12,598 bases of DNA, from the NCBI GenBank assembly GCA_014238395.1, contig JABABE010000021.1:1-12598 (forward strand), read 5' to 3'. The notes below the pieces were generated by a model. That model searched no databases. It saw only the letters and a program-made list of their open reading frames with translations, and was not told the origin of the DNA. Shown piece after piece: positions 6,213 to 12,598 of this stretch; position 1 is the stretch's first letter, and every line of letters begins with the position of its first letter. The stretch comes from Candidatus Kaiserbacteria bacterium. GTDB lineage: Bacteria; Patescibacteriota; Minisyncoccia; Phycocordibacterales; JABAAK01. Made by a program: the position numbers and the translations under genes.

Positions 6213-7112
6213 ATGAAAGCAGTACATATTTTCTTGATTTTCCTTTTTATTTTTATTTTTGCTTTTTTTAACTTTGGTGGCAAAGGTTCTAATTTTGACT
6301 CTATACAGGGTAATCTTACCCTTAATCCAAAAGCAAGAGAAACTTTTTTTCAAAATATTGCATCTAATTTCTTGCCTGATATTGCATCAAGAGAAAACCC
6401 TACATATGTGGACAGAAAAGAAGCTGTTGTAGGAAAAACATTTTCTAAATCTGTTTTTTACAAAAAAATAGTCTTTGGTAGTGGTCATAATATTGCTGCA
6501 GAAGATCCTTTGGAGGAATTTATTGTATTGGATGTTGTGGGTGATCTGGTTTTACCTGTAAGAATAGACGGGTGGAAAATATTTTATGAAAAATCAGATA
6601 AAACTTATAAGATACCAAAATCAATAAAAAAAACCAGTCCTGTCCTAGAGGAACCAGGGGAAACAATTGTCAGCTCTGGTGACAGAATAGTTATATCAAG
6701 TGGTACTTCTCCTATTGGACAGTCATTAAAAATTCACAAATGTCTTGGTTACAGGGAGCAGTTTCAAAACTTTAACCCTGTAATAAAACGCTCTTGTCCA
6801 GCACCAAAAGCAGAGTTTTTGCAGAGCTCCACTTTTATAGACACTGGAAATGTGTGCAGAGATTTTGTAGAATCTCTTCCTTTATGTACATCTTTAAGAA
6901 ATTCAGAATCTTTGCCTGCAAGTTGTAGGGATTTTGTTCAAACTGTTTTCACAGAAAGCGGCTGCATAACGAGACATCACAATGACCCTGATTTTTTGTT
7001 ACCTGAGTGGAGACTTTTTTTGGATCAAGAGGAAACATTATGGAAAGAGTCAAAATCTGTAATAATTTTACTTGACGAGCATGACAACCTTGTGGACACT
7101 CTTGTTTATTAA
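6213..7112 (+). CDS. Secreted lamin-tail-like protein with six-cysteine insert
   Basis: A 299-aa protein of unknown function. Residues 4-20 are strongly hydrophobic, a signal peptide or N-terminal anchor. From about residue 98 it resembles a lamin-tail (LTD) fold: D-P-L-E-E-F-I-V-L (98-106), a V-R-I-D-G-W-K-I-F strand (116-124), G-D-R-I-V-I-S-S-G (156-164), and the closing V-I-I-L-L-D-E-H-D-N-L-V-D-T-L-V-Y (283-299). This matches the usual I-x-L-x-D-x-x-G-x-x-V-D end of such domains. Between these strands, residues about 175-255 form an insert with six cysteines (177, 195, 215, 225, 238, 251) and two related C-R-D-F-V segments (215-219, 238-242), suggesting disulfides and an internal duplication. 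I recall similar proteins in Parcubacteria, but that is memory, not a search. The ATG is supported by a -10 box 8 nt upstream. The gene ends 10 nt from the convergent tRNA-Lys. Confidence 0.8.
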   Translation: MKAVHIFLIFLFIFIFAFFNFGGKGSNFDSIQGNLTLNPKARETFFQNIASNFLPDIASRENPTYVDRKEAVVGKTFSKSVFYKKIVFGSGHNIAAEDPLEEFIVLDVVGDLVLPVRIDGWKIFYEKSDKTYKIPKSIKKTSPVLEEPGETIVSSGDRIVISSGTSPIGQSLKIHKCLGYREQFQNFNPVIKRSCPAPKAEFLQSSTFIDTGNVCRDFVESLPLCTSLRNSESLPASCRDFVQTVFTESGCITRHHNDPDFLLPEWRLFLDQEETLWKESKSVIILLDEHDNLVDTLVY

Positions 7113-7122
7113 TTTTATCTTG

Positions 7123-7195
7123 TCCGCCTGCCAGGATTCGAACCTGGGACCCACCGGTTAAGAGCCGGTTGCTCTACCAACTGAGCTACAAGCGG
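7123..7195 (-). tRNA. tRNA-Lys, anticodon CTT
   Basis: A canonical cloverleaf on the minus strand: acceptor CCGCTTG/CAGGCGG (one T-G pair), D arm GCTC-AGTTGGTA-GAGC, anticodon stem ACCGG/CCGGT with loop CTCTTAA, variable loop GGGTC, T arm CCAGG-TTCGAAT-CCTGG, discriminator A. CCA is not encoded. The anticodon (7160-7162) reads AAG. It begins 28 nt after the holA stop and may be processed from the tsaE-polA-holA transcript. Its 3' end faces the end of the convergent secreted-protein gene, 10 nt away. Confidence 0.96.
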
Positions 7196-7223
7196 TATTG
7201 TTTTAGTTTAACAAAACAAACGT

Positions 7224-7949
7224 TCATGTTTCAATGTTTTTTAATATCCAGTTTTCTATCTGCAATCTTTTTGGTATTTTCTTTATGTGATTGAAGTTCT
7301 CTTTTTGTAATGATTCCAGTATCCACAAAGCTTTTTCTTTTGTCATTTTTTTTGTAGCTTCCTTACTTTTTTTGAAAACAAACTCTTTTGTTTTTGCTTC
7401 TTTTGCATTTTTGCAAATGTGAGCCAGGAGAATCATTTTCATCTGCCAAGAAATAATATTTATTATTAAATCAAGATTTTCTTTATTTATAGATTCTCTA
7501 CAAAAAGCAATCCAAAGTGCATTTTTATTTTGTTTTATTAAAAGATCTGATAAATGAAAAAAAGTTGGTTTTGTTTGGGCTTCTCTTTTTTCTATTTTTT
7601 TAATTTTTATTTTTTTTAAATTTTTTATTATTTCTTTTTTCTTTAAAAAATCTGCTGGGATGGAATACTCAAGTAGAAGAAAAAAGTTTTCTGAATTTAT
7701 TAACTCCTCTATGTTTTTTTCAAAAATATACTTTATTTCTTTGTTTCCAAATGCATTGTCAAAAAAAACAATCTTCTTTTTCCCAAACAGGCTATTTGTA
7801 TTTAAAACAGATTCTAGATTTTCACACTCAGTTTGTTCTGTAACTCTGATGTATTGGCTTTCTGTTTTCCTGTTTTTTAGATTATTTATAATAGCTTCTG
7901 TGTGATTTCTAATCTTTGGATAATCAGAGCCGCTTAATATAAAAAGCAT
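7224..7949 (-). CDS. holA: DNA polymerase III delta subunit (short form)
   Basis: A 241-aa protein fitting the clamp-loader delta subunit, which opens the beta sliding clamp. The N-terminal MLFILSGSDYPKIRNH is the usual short strand followed by the degenerate nucleotide-site region. A strand K-K-K-I-V-F-F-D follows at about 57-64, preceded by S-L-F-G (53-56). This corresponds to the typical S-L-F-G-x-x-R-L-V-V region of delta. The helical C-terminus includes the alternating I-I-S-W-Q-M-K-M-I-L-L helix and the final collar-like helices. E. coli delta is 343 aa; this copy is about 100 shorter, mainly in the middle domain, as is common in small CPR genomes. The start lies 1 nt after the polA stop, has no Shine-Dalgarno and is probably translated by coupling. 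The protein is extremely lysine-rich. Sequence similarity in this family is low, so confidence rests on context as well as pattern. Confidence 0.82.
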   Translation of the reverse strand: MLFILSGSDYPKIRNHTEAIINNLKNRKTESQYIRVTEQTECENLESVLNTNSLFGKKKIVFFDNAFGNKEIKYIFEKNIEELINSENFFLLLEYSIPADFLKKKEIIKNLKKIKIKKIEKREAQTKPTFFHLSDLLIKQNKNALWIAFCRESINKENLDLIINIISWQMKMILLAHICKNAKEAKTKEFVFKKSKEATKKMTKEKALWILESLQKENFNHIKKIPKRLQIENWILKNIET

Positions 7950-7950
7950 T

Positions 7951-10320
7951 TTATTTTTTTATTTCTGTTAACATCCCCCATTTCTCTCCAAAGCACACTG
8001 ATGTGTTTAACTTTGTGTCTATGTTTATTTTTTGTAGAACATCTTCCATTATTTTTTTTATTTTTTTTATGTGCTTAGTTACTTCATTATTGTTTTCCTC
8101 AGTGTTTTTTATTTCAAATAAAAGTTCGTCGTGTATTTGCGAAAGCATTTGTATTTCTATGTCTTTGTTTTTTTCTATATATTTATCAATGTCTGTCATC
8201 GCAAGTTTAATTACATCCGCCTCTGTCCCTTGTATCGGAGAGTTTATAGCAAATCTTTCTGCTTGTGAAACAAGATAAGGTATGGAAGAGTTTATATCTC
8301 TTATGTATCTTTTCCTTCCGAAAAGTGTTTTGGTATATCCATGCATTCTTGCAAATCTTTTTGTGTCGTCCAAAAAAGCTATAAGACCTGTGAATGTATC
8401 ATTGTAATTTTTGATGAATTCCTGCGCCTCTTTTTGAGAGGTATTCATTGATTTTGCGAGAGACCTCGACCCCATTCCGTACAAAATTCCAAAATTAATT
8501 GCTTTTGCTGTGCCCCTCATTTGCTTTGTTATGTTTTTTATATCTGTCTTATACATTAAACTGGCAGTCTCTGTGTGTATGTCTCTATTTCCTTCCAAAA
8601 TTTTTAGCAGATTTTTATCTTTTGACATAATCGCAGCAAGCCTTAATTCGAGTTGGTTGTAATCAAAAGAAATTAGCGAATACCCTTTTGTCGCAACAAA
8701 AGCATTTCTTATTTCGTTACCTTCTTTTGTTTTTATCGGTATGTTTTGTATGTTTGGATTTTTTGATGCAAATCTTCCTGTTGTTGTTCCATTTTGTATA
8801 AAGGTAGCGTGCAACCTTTGCTTGTCATCTACAAGATCTTGTATAGGCAATACATATGTTTTTAAAAGTTTTGATGTTTTTCTATGTTTTAATATAAATT
8901 TGATTATAGGTGATTCATCACATATATCTGCCAGCGCAGATTCTTTTGTTGACCTTGCTCCTTTTGGTGTTTTTTTAATTTTCTTTTTTCCAAGCCCCAT
9001 ATCCACAAACAAAACTTCAGACATTTGCTTTGTAGAATTTACATTAAATACTTTTTGTGAAATTTTAAAAATCTCTTTCTCTGTCTCCTCTAGTTCTTTT
9101 TTCATTTTTGTCTCTAGTTTTTTTAAATGTTTTATATCTATGTTTATACCAATATTTTCCATTTTTTGTAATATATCTACAAGAGGCTTCTCTATGTTTT
9201 CATATATATACACAAGGTCATTTTCTTTTATATTTTGTTTAAGTGTTTTAATTATCTCTGTTAGGTTTGTTGAGTTGTATTCTTTTACAACTTCATCTAT
9301 CTCTACTTCTGTTATATCTGAATTTAATATCCAATATAGTATTTGTATTGTTTTTATATCTTTTTTGTCGTATATTTTTATCTCTTCTTTGTTGTTTTGC
9401 CCTTGGTCACTGTTCGTGTCTCCAAATTCTTTTTTTATGTTAGAGAAAATTTTTTCAAGCTCGTATTTTTTGAAAACTTCTTCTGCCTTTTTCATATCTG
9501 TTTGATCTTTCCAGCAACATGAACTTTTAGGCAGTGATATTGGTGCATTTTTATGTATTGTTGCCAGGTCTCTTGAGAAAAAAGCATCTTTTTTGCTTTT
9601 AATGAGCAAATCTGTTGTTCTCTTTTTAAATCCCATTTTTTCAAAATCTTCTCTGTCAGACTCTATTTTCAAATATATTTGTTCAAGTGTATCGAATTTT
9701 TCTAGTAATTTTTTTGCCCCGACTTCCCCTATACCTGCGACACCTTTTATGTTGTCTGACGGATCTCCACACATACCTTTGTATTGGATTATTTTATCTG
9801 GTCCAAATCCAAATTTTTCTATTACATCATTTTTGTTGTATTCTTTCATATTTCTTAAACCTTTTTTTGGTAAGAAAACAGATATACCTGGTTTTACAAG
9901 TTGCAAAAGATCGTTGTCAACAGTGGTTATAAAAATATCGAAAGTTTTTTGATTTTTTTCACACAAAGTACCTATCAAGTCATCTGCTTCATACCCAGGC
10001 ATAGATTGTACAGAAAATCCGACAGCTTGAAAAATTTCTTTTATGTTTTTCATTTGAGAAATTAAGTCTTCATCAATTTCACTTCTTCCTGCCTTATAAT
10101 CTTGGAAAGCTTCGTGCCTTTTTGTTTTATCTGGCAAATCAAAACAAGCAATTATGTTTTGTGGGTCATATTTTTTGATAAAAAATAAAATAGTCTGAAG
10201 TGCCCCATACATAGCACCTGTTGCCAAACCACTTTTTGTTCTTAGGTCAGCCGTCACATAATAACTCCTGTGTAGAAGTGCCATTGTGTCTATTAAAAAA
10301 AGTTTCGGTTTTTCTTTCAT
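7951..10320 (-). CDS. polA: DNA polymerase I (5' nuclease plus polymerase, no proofreading domain)
   Basis: A 789-aa family A polymerase. The 5'-nuclease (about 1-295) is intact: D11, Y75-K-A-G-R, E111-A-D-D, T133-V-D-N-D, and G185-D-P-S-D-N with the following helix-hairpin-helix G-V-A-G-I-G-E-V-G-A-K-K. The polymerase (about 370-789) has motif A DYNQLELR (553-560), motif B R602-G-T-A-K606-A-I-N-F610-G-I-L-Y614-G and motif C Q728-I-H-D-E-L (catalytic D731). F610 matches E. coli F762. Between the domains only about 75 residues remain where E. coli has a roughly 190-aa 3'-5' exonuclease domain, so proofreading is absent. E. coli PolA is 928 aa and Taq 832. The ATG overlaps the tsaE stop (ATGA) and has an AAAGGA 3 nt upstream. 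It presumably does Okazaki-fragment maturation and repair synthesis in the cytoplasm. Confidence 0.97.
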   Translation of the reverse strand: MKEKPKLFLIDTMALLHRSYYVTADLRTKSGLATGAMYGALQTILFFIKKYDPQNIIACFDLPDKTKRHEAFQDYKAGRSEIDEDLISQMKNIKEIFQAVGFSVQSMPGYEADDLIGTLCEKNQKTFDIFITTVDNDLLQLVKPGISVFLPKKGLRNMKEYNKNDVIEKFGFGPDKIIQYKGMCGDPSDNIKGVAGIGEVGAKKLLEKFDTLEQIYLKIESDREDFEKMGFKKRTTDLLIKSKKDAFFSRDLATIHKNAPISLPKSSCCWKDQTDMKKAEEVFKKYELEKIFSNIKKEFGDTNSDQGQNNKEEIKIYDKKDIKTIQILYWILNSDITEVEIDEVVKEYNSTNLTEIIKTLKQNIKENDLVYIYENIEKPLVDILQKMENIGINIDIKHLKKLETKMKKELEETEKEIFKISQKVFNVNSTKQMSEVLFVDMGLGKKKIKKTPKGARSTKESALADICDESPIIKFILKHRKTSKLLKTYVLPIQDLVDDKQRLHATFIQNGTTTGRFASKNPNIQNIPIKTKEGNEIRNAFVATKGYSLISFDYNQLELRLAAIMSKDKNLLKILEGNRDIHTETASLMYKTDIKNITKQMRGTAKAINFGILYGMGSRSLAKSMNTSQKEAQEFIKNYNDTFTGLIAFLDDTKRFARMHGYTKTLFGRKRYIRDINSSIPYLVSQAERFAINSPIQGTEADVIKLAMTDIDKYIEKNKDIEIQMLSQIHDELLFEIKNTEENNNEVTKHIKKIKKIMEDVLQKINIDTKLNTSVCFGEKWGMLTEIKK

Positions 10321-10742
10321 TGTTCCTTTATGTCTATTATATATTTATCTTTTTTGTGTTGAAAAAATACCTTTGTGTCAGCTTCAACTGATAATTTTTC
10401 TGCTTTGTCTGGCCATTCTATAAAAACAATGTTTCTTTTTATATTTGATATATTTTGTAGATCTATTATTTTTAATGTTTCTTTTATGTCTTTTTTTTCT
10501 ATTCTATATAAGTCTATATGGACAAAGTTGCAAAAACCCATTATGTTTTCATCTAACTTGTAATCCTTTCTGATTTGATATGTTGGACTTGTGATCTTTT
10601 TTTTAATTTTAAGGGTTTCGCCAAAAGATTGAGTAAAAGTTGTTTTCCCTGACCCCAGGTCTCCATATAAAAAAACAACAAAAGCGGTATTTTTATTTTT
10701 ATTTGTGATTATTTCTTTGAGTCTCTCTATTTCTTCTTTCAC
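10317..10742 (-). CDS. tsaE: tRNA t6A37 threonylcarbamoyladenosine biosynthesis ATPase TsaE
   Basis: A 141-aa protein with the TsaE signature in order: Walker A GDLGSGKTT (27-35), the S-P-T-Y switch (52-55), H75-I-D-L-Y-R (75-80) and I-E-W-P (108-111, Walker B-like region). Length is normal for the family (about 140-155 aa). TsaE is the ATPase that works with TsaB and TsaD in adding threonylcarbamoyl to A37 of ANN-reading tRNAs, which includes lysine tRNAs such as the one in this unit. The start codon is GTG, 10 nt after a candidate extended -10 box. It is the first gene of the tsaE-polA-holA-tRNA-Lys unit, and its TGA overlaps the polA ATG. The opposite-strand pilB promoter lies within the same 42-bp gap. 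Confidence 0.95.
   Translation of the reverse strand: MKEEIERLKEIITNKNKNTAFVVFLYGDLGSGKTTFTQSFGETLKIKKKITSPTYQIRKDYKLDENIMGFCNFVHIDLYRIEKKDIKETLKIIDLQNISNIKRNIVFIEWPDKAEKLSVEADTKVFFQHKKDKYIIDIKEQ
10324..10329 (-). promoter_or_regulatory. Shine-Dalgarno-like AAAGGA before polA
   Basis: AAAGGA lies inside the 3' end of tsaE, 3 nt before the polA ATG. The spacing is shorter than usual. It is the only convincing Shine-Dalgarno-like sequence in front of any gene here, and it serves an internal operon gene that also overlaps its upstream neighbour. Confidence 0.45.
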
Positions 10743-10752
10743 TTATTTTAAT

Positions 10753-10761
10753 ATGATATCA
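10753..10761 (-). promoter_or_regulatory. tsaE extended -10 candidate, TGATATCAT
   Basis: Minus strand TG-A-TATCAT (within ATTGTGATATCAT) ends 10 nt before the GTG at 10742, predicting a leader of only a few nucleotides. An alternative -10, CATATT (10750-10755), lies 7 nt before the GTG. ATGACA at 10778-10783 could be a -35, but the 19-nt spacing is long. Confidence 0.5.
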
Positions 10762-10769
10762 CAATCGCA

Positions 10770-10778
10770 TGTTACAAT
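10770..10778 (+). promoter_or_regulatory. pilB extended -10 promoter, TGTTACAAT
   Basis: TG-T-TACAAT ends 6 nt before the GTG start at 10785, so a start site 7 nt downstream of the -10 box is exactly the G of GTG. No -35 box of quality is seen at 16-18 nt. It lies in the same 42-bp gap as the divergent tsaE promoter. Confidence 0.65.
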
Positions 10779-10784
10779 GTCATT

Positions 10785-12467
10785 GTGATTGACTTTAAAT
10801 CAGATAAATTATCAGCAGAATTACAAGGGATAAAAGAAAAAGAGGAAGAGCGGCTTTTAGAATTTTTGTCTCAGAGGTATGGGATACCTACTTTGTCTAA
10901 TTTTGCTTCCTCTGTTTCCCTAAGTGCACTTCAGCTTATAACAAAAGAACAAGCACAAAAAGCATCTTTTGTTATATACAAAAGAGAGAGAAAAAAACTT
11001 TTTGTTGCTATAAGAGATATTAAAAACCAGGACGCTATTAAATTAGAACAAAATCTTATTTCAAGAGGGTTTTCTATAGGAAAACACTTTGCTTCTAATA
11101 AAACTATAGGAAAAATTATTCAGTATTATGACGATATAAAAACAACCACTGTTGTTTCTGCTGGTTTAATAGACTTATCAAAACAAAAAGAATTTGATGC
11201 CGCAAGCGAGTCCACTACCACCATCGATGAAATAGAAGAAAAATTAAAGGATACAGAAAAAGAAAGTCATACATATAGAACAACAAAACAAATTTCAACC
11301 ATACTTGTTTCTGCTATTTCACTGGGTGCATCTGATATACACTTTGAATCAATAGAAAACGGGCTTTTACTTAGATTCAGAGTATATGGGGTGTTATCTA
11401 ATATATATGAATTTAACAAAGATGCTGGAAAAAAAATTGAAACTAGAATAAAACTTATTTGTAATATGAAAATAAGCAATACAAAAATAGCCCAAGATGG
11501 TAGGTTCACAATAAGAACAAGTAACAGGGACATAGAATCAAGGGTGTCCACTATCCCAAACCCATACGGAGAATCTGTTGTTATCCGTATATTAGACCCG
11601 AATACAACAAAAGTTGGTTTGTCTAGTCTTGGGATACCAGAAAAACTTCTTGCTGTTTTTAAGAAAGAAATAAAAAAACCGCACGGAATGGTGATTGTCA
11701 CTGGTCCAACGGGTTCTGGAAAAACGACAACTCTCTATTCTTTTTTACGAGAAGTTTTAACACCAGAAATAAAAATAATAACACTCGAAGAACCTATTGA
11801 GTACCATGTGGACGGAATAGTTCAAACACCTATAACAAAAGACTATTCATTTGCAACTGGTTTAAGAGCAATTTTACGGCAAGATCCTGATATTATTTTA
11901 GTTGGAGAGATAAGAGACCCTGAGGTGGCAAAAGTAGCTGTAGACGCCGCACTAACCGGACACTTGGTTTTTTCTACACTTCATACAAACGATGTTTCTG
12001 GTGCTATACCTAGGTTGATGGAACTTGGTATCTCACCTCAAACAATAGCATCTGCTTTAAATTTGATTGTCGCCCAAAGATTGATTAGAAAAATATGTCC
12101 AGATTCAAAAGAAAAAGAAAATCTCTCAGAGGAAGTTAAAACAAAAATAAAAGAATTAGTAGAAGGTTTTCCTGAATTAGAAAAAAAGTCGTTTCAACCA
12201 GATTTTTCTAAAGTATTTAAAACAAACCCTGGTTACAACGAAGGAAGGTGTCATGGTGGTTATTTGGGTGTTACTGGTTTGTATGAAGCTTTGTTGGTTG
12301 ACTCTGAAATGAAAAAAATTTTGTTTTCTGGTGGTGGTGCAGAGGAAATTAAAGGAGAACTTTTAAGACAAGGCTTTTTAACAATTAAACAAGATGGTAT
12401 AAAAAAATATTTATCTGGGGAAACAACTTTAGAAGAGGTTTCCCGTGTTACTGGTTCTGTTTTTTAA
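10785..12467 (+). CDS. pilB: PilB/GspE-type secretion and type IV pilus ATPase
   Basis: A 560-aa cytoplasmic AAA-like motor ATPase of the PilB/GspE family that powers pilus assembly or type II-like secretion. The N-terminal GspE-like domain spans about 1-150. The linker and ATPase core begin near 165 (S-A-I-S-L-G-A-S-D-I-H-F-E, 176-188). Motifs in order: Walker A GPTGSGKTTT (307-316), Asp box T-L-E-E-P-I-E-Y (333-340), Walker B R-Q-D-P-D-I-I-L-V-G-E-I-R-D (365-378), His box T-G-H-L-V-F-S-T-L-H-T-N-D (391-403). The zinc region is reduced: only C438 (CPDS) and C489 (CHGG) remain where the family usually has two C-x-x-C pairs. The start is GTG, supported by the extended -10 box 6 nt upstream. 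The GspE label is an alternative, because no other pilus gene is in view to decide. Confidence 0.95.
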   Translation: MIDFKSDKLSAELQGIKEKEEERLLEFLSQRYGIPTLSNFASSVSLSALQLITKEQAQKASFVIYKRERKKLFVAIRDIKNQDAIKLEQNLISRGFSIGKHFASNKTIGKIIQYYDDIKTTTVVSAGLIDLSKQKEFDAASESTTTIDEIEEKLKDTEKESHTYRTTKQISTILVSAISLGASDIHFESIENGLLLRFRVYGVLSNIYEFNKDAGKKIETRIKLICNMKISNTKIAQDGRFTIRTSNRDIESRVSTIPNPYGESVVIRILDPNTTKVGLSSLGIPEKLLAVFKKEIKKPHGMVIVTGPTGSGKTTTLYSFLREVLTPEIKIITLEEPIEYHVDGIVQTPITKDYSFATGLRAILRQDPDIILVGEIRDPEVAKVAVDAALTGHLVFSTLHTNDVSGAIPRLMELGISPQTIASALNLIVAQRLIRKICPDSKEKENLSEEVKTKIKELVEGFPELEKKSFQPDFSKVFKTNPGYNEGRCHGGYLGVTGLYEALLVDSEMKKILFSGGGAEEIKGELLRQGFLTIKQDGIKKYLSGETTLEEVSRVTGSVF

Positions 12468-12469
12468 TT

Positions 12470-12598
12470 ATGTCTGGACACAACAAATGGTCTAAAATAA
12501 AACACAAAAAACAAGCGACTGACAGCAGCAGGAGTAAAGAGTTTGCTAAAATGGCATCTTGTATAAAGATTGAGTTTCAAAAATCAGGTGGTGATGCA
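12470..12598 (+). CDS. YebC/PmpR-family protein, N-terminal fragment (cut by window end)
   Basis: Forty-three codons are visible, beginning M-S-G-H-N-K-W-S-K-I-K-H-K-K and including K-x-x-T-D-x-x-R-S-K-E-F-A-K-M, ending G-G-D-A. This matches the N-terminal helical domain of the YebC/PmpR/TACO1 family (M-A-G-H-S-K-W-x-x-I-K-H-K-K, then D-x-x-R-x-K-x-F-x-K, then G-G-x-D-P). Members have been described as transcriptional regulators and, more recently, as factors that help ribosomes through difficult sequences. The ATG follows the pilB stop by 2 nt without a Shine-Dalgarno, so it is likely cotranscribed with pilB. The remaining part, normally about 200 more residues, is outside the window. Confidence 0.95.
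   Translation, partial: MSGHNKWSKIKHKKQATDSSRSKEFAKMASCIKIEFQKSGGDA

Noticed and set aside
7113..7122. Intrinsic terminator between the secreted-protein gene and tRNA-Lys
   Set aside because: The 10-nt AT-rich gap has no hairpin. Only the tRNA itself is structured.
8741..9505. Long plus-strand open frame (254 codons) opposite polA
   Set aside because: It is antisense to a clear PolA coding frame with conserved motifs. The translation is Phe/Ser/Ile/Cys-rich, as expected from the reverse of AAA/GAA-rich codons.
3974..10319. Recoded TGA (glycine) as in Absconditabacteria/Gracilibacteria
   Set aside because: TGA ends the 422-aa gene, tsaE and holA at sensible positions, and no gene needs an internal TGA read-through.
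11267..11701. Minus-strand open frame of 144 codons opposite pilB
   Set aside because: It overlaps the conserved PilB core, including the segment up to Walker A, and shows no family features.

Overview
The window is AT-rich bacterial DNA read with the standard bacterial code (TGA is a real stop for several genes). It most resembles a Candidate Phyla Radiation / Patescibacteria genome of the Parcubacteria type. This assignment is inference from gene content: a shortened DNA polymerase III delta subunit (241 aa), a compact PolA, very tight intergenic spaces, a secreted protein with GWAW-type motifs, a lamin-tail-like cysteine-rich protein, and a large FG-GAP propeller protein. No phylogeny could be run.

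Layout. (1) 1-5242, minus strand: a two-gene unit of exported proteins. A 422-aa GWAW-motif/Ig-like protein is followed, through an ATGA start/stop overlap, by a very large FG-GAP beta-propeller protein. I followed the latter through 1,325 open codons until it leaves the window at base 1. (2) 5312-6153, minus: a small two-helix membrane protein, a tRNA-Arg with the rare anticodon GCG, and rpsT (ribosomal protein S20). (3) 6213-7112, plus: a secreted protein with a lamin-tail-like fold and a six-cysteine insert, divergent from rpsT across a 59-bp gap that carries a perfect 17-bp palindrome. (4) 7123-10742, minus: tsaE-polA-holA-tRNA-Lys(CTT), tightly packed (ATGA overlap, then 1 nt, then 28 nt). 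(5) 10785-12598, plus: a PilB/GspE-type ATPase followed after 2 nt by the start of a YebC/PmpR-family gene that is cut by the window end.

How it fits together. The housekeeping part covers replication and repair (PolA, delta subunit), tRNA t6A modification (TsaE), translation (S20, two tRNAs) and type IV pilus or secretion energetics (PilB). The exported proteins probably act at the cell surface. Five of the six recognisable promoters place a -10 element, often the extended form TTGTGATAnnAT, only 6-8 nt before the start codon. The sixth (tsaE) leaves 10 nt. Most first genes of transcripts here therefore look leaderless, and Shine-Dalgarno sequences are almost absent. No intrinsic terminator and no insertion sequence, CRISPR array or phage gene was seen. 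No stretch over 300 bases lacks a gene.

The strongest points for follow-up are the leaderless promoter motif, the G34 tRNA-Arg in place of the usual ACG species, the two-by-six blade propeller protein with a period-two DNA repeat, and the coupled pair of exported proteins.
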